A DNA stretch of 64,000 nt. It comes from Pyrenophora tritici-repentis (lineage: Eukaryota > Ascomycota > Dothideomycetes > Pleosporales > Pleosporaceae). Each line of letters opens with the position of its first letter. Position 1 is the stretch's first letter. The notes under the pieces were generated by a model, which had not been told where the DNA came from, searched no databases, and saw nothing but the letters and a program-made list of their open reading frames with translations. The stretch spans positions 1,612,001 through 1,676,000 of the forward strand of contig NC_089393.1 in assembly GCF_003171515.1 (NCBI RefSeq), in the 5' to 3' direction. Positions 1 to 11,646 of this stretch are shown piece by piece. A program made the translations under genes and the position numbers.

Positions 1-2
1 CC

Positions 3-305
3 CAAGAACCCAGTCTCGACGACGACGATGAAACATCCAAGATTCTCGGTTTCTTAACTTGGTTCAGTCCAAGCATCATCATCGCAGTCTACACGAGCTT
101 GCTGATGCAGCACTTTGCTAGTGGGAACGGCGGTGACGGAAGTGCCGCAACGGGCGAGTGGTGGACCAACCAAGGAGGCGATGCAGGAGGCAACTTTTGG
201 CGATGGATCAATTTGGCCATGACCATGGGTCTGTATGCCATTGAACTGAAAATCTCGAATGCGGATGACGATGGCCGGCTAACAAGTCATTGGAAGACGG
301 ACTAG
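3..305 (+). CDS. C-terminal end of an ICE2-like ER membrane protein (5' part outside the window)
   Basis: The frame is open from the window edge to TAG and gives the last 100 residues of a longer protein. It starts with an acidic linker (DDDDE), then a hydrophobic span (FLTWFSPSIIIAVYTSLL), a Gly-rich loop, a second apolar stretch (NLAMTMGLYAIEL) and a short tail ending HWKTD. This pattern fits my memory of the fungal ICE2 family, ER membrane proteins that act in cortical ER inheritance and ER-lipid balance. Only the tail is visible, so the family call is moderate. That it is a genuine coding tail is more certain, because the membrane pattern runs straight to the stop. Confidence 0.5.
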   Translation, partial: QEPSLDDDDETSKILGFLTWFSPSIIIAVYTSLLMQHFASGNGGDGSAATGEWWTNQGGDAGGNFWRWINLAMTMGLYAIELKISNADDDGRLTSHWKTD

Positions 306-988
306 ATCTCTTGACCAGGGTGCCGATGCAGTTCTGGGAGGGTCGTACATTTTCAAGGGAGAGCCGGGGCTCCGGTGATCGACAGAAAGAGGTGCGGAGA
401 GAGAGGCGGCAATTCACAAAATATCGGGTCATGCTAGGCAGCATGTACCCCCAATATTCTCATCAGACACAAAATACAGTGTCTATAGAGAGAGACCTGA
501 CAGAAATAGGGACGGAGACGGACAGAGAGAGGGGGGGGACAGGTTCCACTACCACAAGTTTCTTCGCTTCAAAGCAGCAGCGTTTACAGTTTTTCTTCCC
601 TTTTTCCAGGGACTTTTTTCTGTTTCTTTCTTCACTTTGTTGCAACAGCAAAAATGCGCCCTAAAGCGTGCATTTTATACAGATACCCCAATCACTTGTT
701 CCCCTTTTTACCTAGTCTTGGATCATGGGGGAGTCAAAGTGTGTCGGAAGAATTTACTTGTTTTATCTCATTCTCGATGTCATCGTTGCGGAATTTGTAT
801 ATTAGTCGCAAGCCAAGCGAGCAGACGTATAGTTGTGAGTGTTACAGAGAGGAAGAAGAAGGTGGGGATTAAATGTATATTGTGAAAGTGACTATATTGT
901 GTGAAGCTTACTGTGAAGCTGTATACTCGGGTAGGACTTGTGATGTCTGTGTTCTTTAGGTACGAGGCGGGATTTAGTATGCTATGAT

Positions 989-1004
989 TCTCTCTCTCTC
1001 TCTT
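989..1004. repeat. TC dinucleotide microsatellite
   Basis: A short perfect TC run ends in a pyrimidine tract. No gene overlaps it. Confidence 0.8.
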
Positions 1005-1459
1005 TCTTCTGTACGGGAAGATTTTATAGGAATATCTAGGTATTTAGATTGGTGTGAATGCGTTGCTGTAACTTTGATAGAGAAGATCGAACCAAGTCTT
1101 CGTCATTATTCTATCATATTCAAGCTTTGCATATATTGCTTACCTTTTACCATATTACCCCTACCGTACCACCACTACTATACAGGAGTAGTAGTTGTTC
1201 TAGGAAAGCACTTGATAATCCTATACACTAGAACATTCCACACCTACAACTTTATCAACGTAGACTACCCTTCTCTTCTATAATTAAGTCTATAATTAAG
1301 CAGAGTAGGAAGGGTTTCTACTAAGAATTAACAATAGAAGCTACGCGCTAGATGGAAGTGAAAGGAAAAAGAAAGGAAAAGACGCGTACACAGACGGCAA
1401 GACTAGCTAAATCTAGAAAGTAGACTGGCTACCTAGCACCCTAAAAGACATTAATACGT

Positions 1460-1509
1460 GAGTCACTTACAAAACACTGGACCCTGGTCACGCGTACTGA
1501 AAGTGACTC
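1460..1509. repeat. Short inverted repeat, 9-bp arms
   Basis: GAGTCACTT at 1460-1468 pairs with AAGTGACTC at 1501-1509 around a 32-base loop, inside the T/A-rich interval. It could be a MITE end or a protein-binding palindrome. No target duplication was seen. Confidence 0.45.
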
Positions 1510-4068
1510 ATGCGCCTCGCTTGCCGCTAGCAACTTGTTAGTTCAAGCCCTAATATCGGTTGTAGATCACCAACTCCAAGTTACCCCAACTACTCCAATA
1601 GACGAGTCAGCCGCTACAGTAGGGCGGCTCGTCTTATCGAATGCCATGGCATATTCCATCGCGCGGGTCCGGCTTCGGTCTCGGATCCGACCGGACAACC
1701 AAGGTATGATGCGGGCAGAAAATAGCAGGTCTTACTATCATGATGTCTTCCTCGTGTGAGATTACTGCTGCAGAATGAAAAATGAAGAGTGGAACGAAAA
1801 AGGCCGAAAATCATGATTTGGCAAATGAAAAGAGCGGGGCGGATGCAGGGAAACGGGTGAGCAAGCGTGCCGTGTCAAAATGAAGGCAGGGCCAGTGGTT
1901 CTGGATTGAACAGACCGCCAAGACATTAGAACGCTGTTGATAGCCTGGTTCCAGTGAAGACCCGGCTTTAGCAGAAGGCTTGTATAGTCAGGTGTGATAA
2001 TGTAGAGCGGTGAATGAAACAGAGACAGAATCGAGCAGAGAAGGACAAGCAGAGATATATTTAACCTCATAAGAAAATATGCATGCTCATCACATGGGCG
2101 GTACGCGGTGAAACCTGACGGCGAGCATTCTATGCGGAACATTCGGCAAGTTGTGTGCTAACATGTCGAGCATGCGCAAATCTTGAAACTCTAAGCGCCC
2201 GCCCAGTTGAGCGCTTACTTGGTTAGCACAATAACTGCAGGGAATACGTCATTCACACCCGCACAAGCTGGTCGGCGTAACAGTTCCTTGTAATGCTTTC
2301 GAAGCCTCGCCGAACCGTGGACACGGTCCAGATCGGGAAACGAGGGTGAAGGGCTGCTGTGCCGCATCCATCGCACAGCAGGAAAGCCGATACCAACAGC
2401 AGCGGGCCGAACCTGTGGCGTGGTAATTGGAATATGCCCTTGCATGCTGCATCGGGCAGTCGATTCCCCGGATCTCGCTCTACTGTTGCGAGGCGGAAAC
2501 GTTGGAAGGGATGTCGGCTATGGACACAGTTGGGCGGAACTTGGTCTGCATCAATCGCCCCATAGCAGCGTCTACACCGGCGTACTATTTCGCAAGATTC
2601 ATGCCTAATACTTCACAGTATGTTTGGCCCGCGGGCGATGCATTACAGCAGTCCGCCCGAAGCGGGTGGTCGGTACCGAGCTTCCGGGCAGCTTTTCATC
2701 AGCGATTTTGATTTTGCACAACAACAAACAGAGCCATGTGACAACAGTACGATCAAATTGCAACGCCGCACACGTAAGCGGAAACGATGTCAAGCTGTGC
2801 CGCAACCGTTGGTGGCCTAGCACCCCACACGTTAATGTCAATCAGTATCGCACGTGTGAGAGGGAATCGAACATGTAGGTAACTGTGCCGCATCCGGTCT
2901 CTTCTCGGCACATGGTCGATATGCGGCACGGAAGGATGCTGGCGAAGGTTGGTACGATGTTGAGATGCTGTCAAGATTGAGTAAAGTAGGCGGCGGCAGG
3001 ATGTGGCCTGATGCGGTTAATGCCGCAGTTGTTTACCAACATTGCATCCTTCAGGTAGATTCTTGAGTAGTCGGTGTGATGGAAGGCGGTAATTGGCCGA
3101 GATTGTTGTAGATGGTGTTGGTGAAGAGGGCAACGATGTCGTGATGGGTGAGCAAAGTGTCCATGTGGAGTCAGGCTAGAGGTTGAAGGGTTATTTTGGG
3201 GTTGAATACGAGCACCAGCTGGATAGAGATGCAAATTGTGCAGACTTTGTTCATTTGAAGCACGACACATGGGCAGATCTGGACGCGTCGTCTTAGTAAC
3301 GGAAGCTGATGGACCTTAACCGATAGTCGAGGCGTCAGTGCGGAGGGTAGCGGCAGACGTCAACGTTGGCGACAGGCGCGTAGTTCCGCGCTTCCCGTCC
3401 GCTACTCGAGTCATTCGACGGAAGGATGAGGCGAGACTCGAAGCATTCGCCCGTCGTGCACTGAGCGCCCAAACAAGGGGCGAGCCGTTCTCAGAATCCA
3501 GCGCACTGGAATTTCAGCGGGACAGAGGACATATCATGACCATACGGCGCAGTTGCAGTACTTTTGATCGCTAGCGGGAACGGAACGCGCCGCGAGAACC
3601 ACGGCTTTGGAGAGGGGCATTTTCTCTGGCAATGCACACATGAAGAAAAAGTGACAGACGGCAGAACAGCAACGGCCGCGGTTAAGCAAGCGTATTGCTA
3701 TGCCGTATGCGTGGCGAGACGAGTGATGTAATTGGCTCATGAGCAAGGATGGGTAGGCGCATGACCGACGGGCTGCGACTACGAAGGGGACAGGTCGTTG
3801 CAGCATTATGACGGGTAAGATGCTGACTTTGATACATTAGCCGATCAAGGTCGGCTTGGATGCAGCGCGCGTTCCTGGGGCGCAAACTTTTGCATGCGAG
3901 AAGCGCCTGCAGATGAAGTGTGTGAGAGACGGGCCGGACGGCCAACCATGGTCCGCATCACGTTAGCCGTGGGCGCGGCTGTCTGCGCATCCCCTACCGT
4001 AAACCATGTACACAAGCACAAGGAAAGCCTAGGCAACAACTCGGTCCAAAAGGCTGAGCGAGTGCACT

Positions 4069-4105
4069 GCTACTGTACTGTACTGTGCTGTACTGTACTA
4101 TACTG
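4069..4105. repeat. TACTG pentamer repeat
   Basis: Imperfect tandem copies of TACTG lie in non-coding DNA. Confidence 0.75.
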
Positions 4106-4398
4106 CGCCGGTGGCCGTGGTGGAGGGGAGGAAGCGTCAAGTGCGGCGTGCATCTGATAAATGATAAATGAAACACTGCGGGCCCTCGATTTCCGCCTTC
4201 TTATTTGGTCATGGTGTTGAAACGGGCTGGGCGTGGCACTCGCACTCCCACCAGGCGGCTAGGACGAGGCAGTGCCGAACGAAACGTCGGTATGAAGCGC
4301 TCGGGAGCGTGGGCGATACGCACACACGGAGCTGCGAGTGATTCTACCCTCATCCACTGCTAGTCGTACCATGGTTGATGTTTGATCTTGTTGATGTT

Positions 4399-4429
4399 GC
4401 TGTTGTTGTTGTTGTTGTTGTTGTTGTTG
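4399..4429. repeat. GTT trinucleotide microsatellite
   Basis: A run of about ten GTT units, with imperfect copies just upstream. The open frames through it (poly-Val, poly-Leu) are artefacts of the repeat. Confidence 0.9.
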
Positions 4430-5333
4430 GTCGCCGCCCTTTATCCTCTCAAGACTGCGGCAGCGGCAGCAAGGCGTTCAGCGCGGCAATTCTTTGCTTT
4501 GTGTACATACGCGCGCCTGAAGAATGGGCTGACTGCGGCCAATCGCTTTGCCATGGCACTCTGTTGTGTCGGTTTTGGCGTTGGCTTGCATCATCCTAAC
4601 GATATGTGGTTGATCATCCTCGCAGCGCCAGTACGGCGGGAACGCCGGTCGGACACGCTGCAGCTAGCTGGCCTATGCAAACCATGCTCATTTTTAGCCT
4701 CTCTTCAGTCTCCGACTCTCAGATACGTCTACACGACCGAAATCGTGGTTTTTGGTCCCAAAAATCTGGCATAGGGCTGAATGCAGGGTCCATTTTACTA
4801 TGTACCGAAGAAACCGACTCTCTGGCTCTCAGATGGGGTGTTCGCTGATGGTTCGCCAAAGACGAGCGACCCACCGGCACACACGCGCGGGGGGAGAGGA
4901 GCCAGGGGGCCAACTGCAACTTGCACTAGGACTCGTGCACGGCCTCCAATCAGAAAGCACGACTGGGGGTCGACGTCCGGGATGCAGACAGCCCACATTT
5001 GAGCGCCTGAGCGAGCGAACAGCCGCCGTCGGTTGAATCTGCGTCCCTTTGGCGTCGGCTCGCCCCTCTCACACTCGACTCGCGCCATATACAGTCGTGT
5101 TGCCGTACAAGGCCGCTGCTCCCGCGGCATCGCTGGCTTCTCCAGGCATCGACATCTCGACTCTCAACTCCGCCCTCCCTCTAACGCGTCGCTAGCATCC
5201 AGCATCCAGCTGTACATTCCCCCTCGGTTGGTCCGAGCCTGCTATGGTCTACAGCCCTTCTACCATTCTCTGCCGTAGTTTGGTCGTCAAAGACATCTGA
5301 AATATCTACTATAGTAATCCTTCCGCCTTGGAT

Positions 5334-7519
5334 ATGACGACCGTGCTTCGTATGCCCGCCTTCAACTCCGCACCCCATGGACCTGCTTTTACTTCGGTCA
5401 ATGGTCCATCGTCTGTGAGCCCTACAGATGAACAGAAGCCCGACATTGTTGCCGTCAAATCAAACACCTGGAGCCCGCCTTCTCGAGCCGTAGACACGAC
5501 CTATCACTCACCATCCAGCACTAGCCCTCCAACACTTGCCAGCGGGGACGGCTCTCCTGACGGTTCCAACAAAAGGAGGTGGTCTATCTCGGAAAACGAC
5601 CATCTCGTCAAGGTGCACAGCCCAGACAGGCAACTACCACCACCCTACCCATCTGCTGCCCGCGCCCCACTCACGAGCATGGAAGCTCCTCAGCAGCGAA
5701 GTCTGCCCCCACTGGCTCGTCCGGACCCAGAAAGACGCTGGCAAACTGAGCCCCGGGAACTGCCTCACGCTGGCCACCAACACTTTGAGCACCGTGAACC
5801 ACGACCCGCTGACCCTATCCGCAACGGCATACCGCCAGATGCTCATGGCCCCATCGACAGTACAACCGAAAATGACGTCGATCACTCTACTGAAGTCACT
5901 CGGGCTGGCGTGCATGTTGAACTAAAAAAGCGAAAGCGGGTACGTTCGCCATCTACGACTTAGATATTCTAATCAATCTAACACTCGGTAGCAATTTGCC
6001 AACCGAACCAAAACTGGCTGTGGCACATGCAGAAGACGTAAGAAGAAGTGCGATGAAGCCAAACCTGATTGTACGTCTTGATTGTTTCGACAGCAACCAC
6101 ATCTCTGACTCACCAACCAGGTAACAACTGCACCCGAGGTGGCTTTGTCTGTGAGGGCTATAACCCGAAAATGCCGTGGAATAAGAACGGGCAAGCCAAC
6201 AAACCGCCTGCAATCCAAGCCAAAGAGCGCTTGTCTACCTATCCCACATGCCCATATTGTAACAGAGCTCATATCCCACACTGCGCTGCTCGCGGCACAG
6301 ATGTTACCTACCCAGCCCCGGAGCCTCATGCAGCCAACGAACATGAACGTAAATATGTCAGCAATAGCTGGTCCGAATTACCGGCGCCACCACCGCCGGC
6401 CCGGTCTTACCATGCATCAGAAGCGCCGCCTCAGCCCGCACAGTACACTAGGCCTAGTCCAAACCATCACGACATGTCTCAACAACAAATTCAAGCACAG
6501 CATCAGCATAATCCCCGTGTTTACCATCATACGCCACAGAATATGGGACATGTAGTCACTAGTGCTACAGCACCAGCTTCCATTCACATTTCCGCTCCTG
6601 CGCCAGCTCCTACCCTGTAAGTGACCACTGAGAAATAGAGACAACGTTGGTCTTCACATATAATGCTATATGCACTTACTGGGACATTACGAATACTAAA
6701 ATATTCCTCGGCTAACAACTTCCCAGGGTCGCCAACCCTATTGCACAGCAACCTCGTGTGGCACCGCAGCATTCTCGCCCACCGCCACCACCACCACCTA
6801 CAACAGCGCCTCCTGAACGTTCTCCAGTTCACTATCCAAACCAATCATCCTTCTTGCACAAGACCGAGAAAGCGAAAATGCTGGCCGGCGAACCCTTCCT
6901 ACCTTTCGACAGATCTCTGATGGACGAACGCCACAATTGCCTAGTGGCCCAGCAACACTTTAATGCTACGATTAATGGATTCAACCAGTTCACCAAGCAC
7001 ACACGCGATAATCTCTTCAGATCAATCGTGAGGGCGGGTTGGATTGGAAAAGACGCGTCGAATATTGTCAGCCATTTGGGCTCCAACGTCAATGTCGTTG
7101 CGCCCTTTGCTTGCGATTACGGCTACCATCTGAATATTGGCGATGATGTGGTTATTGGATCGGACTGCCATCTCCATGACTCAGCGAGGATCTGTATCGG
7201 GAGGAATACCAAGATCGGAGTTCGCGTTACCATTCAAACACTGAAGACCCCAACTGACAACAAGTCACTGAAGGGCAGTAAAGGCACTGAAGTTGCCCAG
7301 GAGGTACATATAGGGGAGAATGTCTATATTGGCGACAACTGTGTGATTGAGGCTGGGGTACGGATCGGAGAAAACACCATCGTGCGTCCAGGATCAGTCG
7401 TTTCTCGCGTAAGTCATAATGATCCAACAACTCACCAATGCATGTCGACTGATCATTCACAGGATCTACCGAGCAATTGTGTCGCCCAGGGGAACCCAGC
7501 TATCATCCTGCCAAACTAA
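5334..7519 (+). CDS. Zn2Cys6 DNA-binding protein fused to a maltose/galactoside O-acetyltransferase-like domain
   Basis: Coding exons are 5334-5939, 5992-6070, 6121-6616, 6727-7408 and 7463-7519, giving 639 residues. The start is the first in-frame ATG. Residues 1-200 are low-complexity and basic at the end. Residues 212-239 are a perfect fungal binuclear cluster, C-x2-C-x6-C-x6-C-x2-C-x6-C, split inside its fourth Cys codon by an intron. A Pro/His/Gln-rich linker follows. About residue 441 a maltose-acetyltransferase leader begins (KAKMLAGEPF), and about 515-639 is a left-handed beta-helix of hexapeptide repeats (IGDDVVIG, IGENVYIG, IGENTIV) ending GNPAIILPN. Where acetyltransferases of this group carry the catalytic His (a THP-like motif), this protein reads QTLKTPTD, so the domain may bind ligand without catalysing. 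The last intron is 54 bases, in frame and stop-free, so retention would add 18 residues. Probably a nuclear regulator; target genes are unknown. Confidence 0.85.
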
Positions 7520-8048
7520 GCAGAGTCACCAAAAATCTTGGCCAAGATGCCTTGTACGATTTGCCATGTGCTGGTCGATCATGCTGGAGGCATCCAATTC
7601 ATCTTATGAAGGAATTCATGGGACACGTTATGCACCACTGAGTGGTTGCAGGGAGTTCATTGGCGTTATACAACAACCGGAGGATACCCATTGCTATATT
7701 TTTGCGCGTTTTGACTTTACGGAAATGGGGACAGAAGAGATGGAACGATACATATGTGTGTGAGCTTGGGCGGTATCTGATGATTTATATAGTCGCTCTT
7801 GCCATATCTCGGTACATTTGCCTGCAGGACGTGGCTTTGCCGAATAAAAACCAAAAGAAATACCCCCTCGACGTCTTCTGATGACCATTGTGACGTGTTC
7901 TACTATACTAGGACTAGCGTCATTTGACTGTAGTGAATGGCAGCTCACGTGCAATACATGGCCCGTGCGCCGGAGCGGGAGACATGCTGAATCTCAAAAT
8001 GTCCGCGGCGAACAATCCCAGCGCCGTCCCCAGCATCGACGTTCAACA
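7520..8048. other. Intergenic, 3' flank and uL3m promoter
   Basis: Short overlapping frames only. It separates two genes on the same strand and should hold the terminator of the first and the promoter of the second. Confidence 0.5.
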
Positions 8049-9157
8049 ATGCCACCCAAAGCACCCCTCAATTGGGGTCTTCTACCTCCGTCCTTCCTCG
8101 TCCCTTCGTCAGCACGATATCTCCTCCAGCAAAATGCATCATCACCAATATGTAGACCCGCAATCGCATACACATCGATCCGTACCATAAAATCCACCTT
8201 CACACCCAAGCCCGACCGCTTCGCACACCACCCCTCCAAACCCGCCTTGGAAAGCACATCGACAGCCGCACTCGAGCGACGAGCCCACAGCACGCCCCTT
8301 CGCACAGGACTGCTCGCAATAAAAAAAGGCATGACGTCCATGTACGATCCAGAAACCGGCAAGCGAGCCGCCTGCACAGTACTGCAAGTGGACCGCAACG
8401 AAGTTGTCGCGCACAAGCGGAGAGAAAAGAACGGATACTGGGCTGTACAAATCGGGGCAGGCCAAAAGGAAGCGCGCAATGTCACACGCCCGATGCTCGG
8501 TCACTTTGCCGCCGCGGGCGTCAGTCCGAAGCGGTGGGTTGCTGAGTTTGAGGTGCGCGATGAGGCGGGGCTGCAGGTGGGTATTGGGGAGATGGTGGGC
8601 GCGAATTGGTTTACTCAAGGCCAGTTTGTGGATGTCAAGGGCACGAATAAGGGAAAGGGGTTTGCGGGTGTAAGTGGGCTTGATGGATTGTGAACTCGCC
8701 GACTGATTTTGCGGAAATAGGGAATGAAACGACATGGCTTTGGCGGTCAACCTGCTTCTCACGGTCAATCGCTCATGCATCGTGGTATGGGTTCCGCGGG
8801 AGGATCTCAGGGCTCTGGATCCCGTGTTTTGCCTGGCAAGCGCATGCCTGGTAACATGGGTAACCAGAGCTGTACAGTCAAGAACTTGAAGGTACTACAG
8901 GTTGATGAGGCAAACGGCATTGTAGTTGTTGGTGGTATGTTACACACACATCATCACTCGGATACGACAAAGAAAATTGCTAACTTGACATAGGCTGCGT
9001 ACCAGGTCCAAACGACCAAATCATTCGCGTCTCAGATGCTCTCGGTAAGCCATGGCCAAAGGGCCCGATGACGACGGCGGAACTGGTAGCTCCGCAGACG
9101 CTGGCTACGGCTGGGGTTGCGGATGCTTCTTCTGCAGAGGCTACTGTGAGTGCGTGA
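8049..9157 (+). CDS. MRPL9: Mitochondrial large-subunit ribosomal protein uL3m
   Basis: Exons are 8049-8669, 8721-8934 and 8994-9157, giving 332 residues. uL3 binds 23S-type rRNA early in large-subunit assembly and reaches the peptidyl-transferase centre. The N-terminus (about 70 residues) is Arg/Ser/Ala-rich with almost no acidic residues, fitting a matrix-targeting sequence. The L3 fold then starts (RTGLLAIKKGMTSMYD). The diagnostic loop GTNKGKGFAG-GMKRHGFGG spans intron 1, followed by SHG..HRGMGSAGGS, VLPGKRMPGNMG and a VPGPND tail. The C-terminal 30 residues are poorly conserved Ala/Thr-rich sequence. The symbol follows the yeast name for uL3m. An open frame continues upstream of the ATG, but the presequence pattern supports this start. 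Confidence 0.92.
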
Positions 9158-9687
9158 TGAGCGTAACTGTAGCTTGTATATTGACATGTTTGTATCATTG
9201 CACCACTCGAATTGGGTGGAATTAGCACTTTGTAGGAATATATATCCGAGATATGTTGGTCATTGTGCATACGATACGGGAGCAGATATCAAACACGTGC
9301 ACGTGCAAGTTTGACTGGGCGTTTTTTTTTCGAGTATACTGGTCTGCAGGAACATATGTGTACTTTGCCAATTCGGTCCGAGACTTTGCTCGTCGGGCAT
9401 GGAGGGTGGGCGGAATATGGTGTGTTGGATACTGCGGAAAGGAGAAAGACTGTGATTGTCGCGCATGTCACAACCAGCGAGTCAACCACCATAACGATAA
9501 GCATAGTTATGTAAAGTGTATTTCAATCACAGTATGTCTTGAAACGCGGCTTATCACATGGGATGCAGCATGACTACTCTCACAAAGGATTGCGGTTTTG
9601 GCTGGATCCTTTTTTAAAAAGTTTTCTATTCACTCCTCATGTTACAAACGCGTTGTAAGAACCAGAAGATCAACAACCCTCACTCCA
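9158..9687. other. Convergent 3' flank between uL3m and the secreted-protein pair
   Basis: Nothing gene-like was found. A T-rich run lies near 9315-9325. Both neighbours point their 3' ends into this interval. Confidence 0.5.
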
Positions 9688-10095
9688 CTAAGGATGTTTA
9701 CCATAAGGTTCCATTTGTCCAGACTGGGCTTTGCCGCATATTGTAGCGGCACCATAATATGCCCTGGAATTGCGAACGGCTGGGTCTGCATTGCGGCACT
9801 TCCAAAGTGTGTTAGGAAACTCAGACTGTAGGATTCTAGGTTGCTTACGTCGGTGCCACCCCCACAGGGGTAGTTGTGCGTTTTGCCATCTCCGCCTGTG
9901 ACTACGCAGATTTGCGTTTGGTCTGTACCTCCATCGGAGCATGTCTATAGAACTGTTACTATGAAGCTAAGTGAGGGGATGGTGGTTTTCTCGTACACCT
10001 ACGCAGCCCGCGACGGCAACTTGGCATGGGGTTGTATCTCCCGCCGCGGCGAAAGGAATTGTTGAGAGAATAGCTATTACAAAGGAGGTTTTCAT
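9688..10095 (-). CDS. Small cysteine-rich secreted protein A (effector-like), member of a tandem pair
   Basis: The model is three exons, 10095-9997, 9944-9849 and 9798-9688, giving 101 residues. It is invisible without splicing. Residues 1-19 form a clean signal peptide (MKTSFVIAILSTIPFAAAG). The mature part has seven Cys in the order C-x6-C-x2-C-x10-C-x12-C-x5-C-x20-C. Intron donors are GTACGA and GTAAGC; the second intron is 50 bases with a CTAAC branch point. The neighbour at 10502-10953 shares both intron positions, phase 0 in each case, and the Cys order with one extra Cys, which strongly supports both models. No known family is recognised. Size, secretion signal and Cys content suggest an extracellular effector or antimicrobial-type protein (inference). 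Confidence 0.75.
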
Positions 10096-10501
10096 GTTGG
10101 CGCTCTTTTCTTTTTGCGGGGGTTTATGTTGAATAAATGGATTTTGGATAGGTAGATGGAAGAATGGATACATTGAGAAATGAATGAAAGAGTTGTTGAG
10201 GTCGCCACAGCTTAAGTAGGTACACTCTACTGACCGGCCCTTCGCTGATATGTACTACGATCCGTGACGATCTTTCTCCACATGGCGCAAAGTAGAGGTG
10301 TTGGAACAGGCCAAGAAATGATGGGCAGTAAGATTCACATGTAAACACCCGATACCCCCGGAAAATTCATGTAACAAACAACATTCTCCATTGTTGATAG
10401 TTGTAAAGATAGAGACACAAGCTTCTTGGTGATCAAATCCTCAGATTACAAACTTCCAACGTTGTTATGCAGAGCTCGAGATTTGTGACCAGGATCGTGT
10501 T
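10096..10501. other. Spacer between the paralogous secreted-protein genes
   Basis: This 406-base stretch holds the 3' flank of protein B and the promoter of protein A. No further open frame is credible. Confidence 0.55.
10160..10216 (-). promoter_or_regulatory. Putative core promoter of secreted protein A, shared with its paralogue
   Basis: On the minus strand a CTTAAG box (10216-10211), about 115 bases before the ATG, is followed by AACTCTTTCATTC and a CAAT-containing stretch. The same order (TTTAAG, AACTCTTCCATTC, CCAAT) precedes the second gene. The match lies outside coding DNA, so the duplication included the promoter. Calling it functional is inference. Confidence 0.4.
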
Positions 10502-10953
10502 CTAATCATCTGCAGCAGGATCTGGAACATTTCCGTCTTTATCAAAGGCCATACCGCATATTGTGGCGGTAGAAAGCTCGCTATATGCCCTACAGTTGTA
10601 GGGATGAGTGGCATTGATCTCTGGTGCCCCGACGCACTTTACGGTTGTGTCAGCAACTTATACTATGCATAGTGCAGGGTCTCGTTACGTACTGTGTTTT
10701 GTCCTGGAAATGTCCCGCAAGGGTATTGGTGCTTGGTATGGTCTTGAAACGTGACTCCACAAAACTGTTGTGTAAGATCGGGGCCTTGAGAGCTGCATAT
10801 CTATAAAAGTATTAGTAAAAGCAGGGAGTAAAGCGGCGGGATATTTCGTACGCCTAAGCACCCCTTAGTCGAGAAAAGACATTGATGTTGTGCTGGTTTT
10901 GGTGCCGCGATAGCAGTTGCCGAGGTAACAAACAACACAAAGAATGTTTTCAT
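10502..10953 (-). CDS. Small cysteine-rich secreted protein B (effector-like), paralogue of A
   Basis: The exons are 10953-10852, 10800-10693 and 10636-10502, giving 114 residues. A signal peptide (MKTFFVLFVTSATAIAA) is followed by eight Cys: C-x6-C-x2-C-x11-C-x13-C, then a seventeen-residue-spaced group ending YNC..RAYSELSTATIC. Compared with protein A, the Cys-order, the QYPCG/NYPCG block and the ATICG block are shared. The paired Cys before RAY is Ser in A. Donors are GTACGA and GTACGT, and a TACTAAT branch point lies before the first acceptor. Eight Cys could form four disulfides. It may be host-induced, but nothing here proves that. Family unknown. Confidence 0.78.
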
Positions 10954-11646
10954 ATTGACGGCTTGTGGGAAGGAGGAGTTTGGATTGGGAAGCGAATGGA
11001 AGAGTTCGCAGCGAGGCAACAACTTAAATATACTTCATTAATTGGTCCGTAGTTCTCATGCTTTCGGTACAATGTTGGCCGTGATAAACGACGGCAGAAG
11101 ACTGTACCGATTCGGTCACCAATGGGCATCCTGCGCACTCAGTGGTTCGTAGCGAGAATACGGGTATATGATCTATGGCCAGAGTCTAGCCACCTCACCC
11201 CCTCGTCGCTTACCACCGAGAAAATTGGGGAGCAGCCAACAGAGGCTGCGACGGGACAAGATGTTCAACGACTATCACATGTGATAGTGCGACATCACAG
11301 AAATGTTAAAACGTATGATGGCAGTTGTAACGAGAAAAGAGATGTAACGGACAGAAGGCTCTATTCTCTGAAACCAGTAGATAACGGGACCTATAGACTG
11401 TACATATAGTTCCCTGGTTGCGATGGAGTTTCGAATCGAAGATTGAACGTCAACTCAAAAAGACGAACAGCATGTGGCCAGCCGTCTCATGGAATTGAAA
11501 AGGGGTAAAGGGCGTTGGAGGATAACGTGAGATTCGTGGGGAAAGATGGTACGACCGTGCCCTGCACTATTCTTAATTAAGCATAGATCCGGAGCATTAC
11601 TAAGCATCGGATCTTAGTGCCACAGATCTCTGTTCTGCGACAACTA
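10954..11646. other. Intergenic, promoter of secreted protein B and 3' flank of the membrane protein gene
   Basis: Besides the promoter block near 10990-11035, only short frames are present. The 11122-11409 frame on the plus strand has no domain features and was not called. Confidence 0.5.
10990..11035 (-). promoter_or_regulatory. Putative core promoter of secreted protein B
   Basis: TATATTTAAG lies about 75 bases before the ATG, then AACTCTTCCATTC and CCCAATCC. It aligns with the block before protein A. Confidence 0.4.

Larger units (their letters stand above)
306..5333. other. Gene-free interval of about 5 kb
   Basis: No open frame here is supported by a start, introns and protein-like composition together; all are short and overlap on both strands. 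The first few hundred bases are the 3' flank of the ICE2-like gene. About 900-1650 is T/A-rich with many TAG/CTA words, as expected of old repeat DNA altered by RIP (inference). About 2150-4350 is mixed sequence with short simple repeats. The last 900 bases are presumably promoter and 5' UTR of the Zn2Cys6 fusion gene. Confidence 0.5.

Noticed and set aside
4375..4774. Open frames rich in Val or Leu through the GTT repeat
   Set aside because: They are produced by the microsatellite; no start context, intron or domain supports them.
11122..11409. Plus-strand frame of 95 codons
   Set aside because: No motif, no intron, no conserved pattern; it overlaps the flank of the membrane protein gene.
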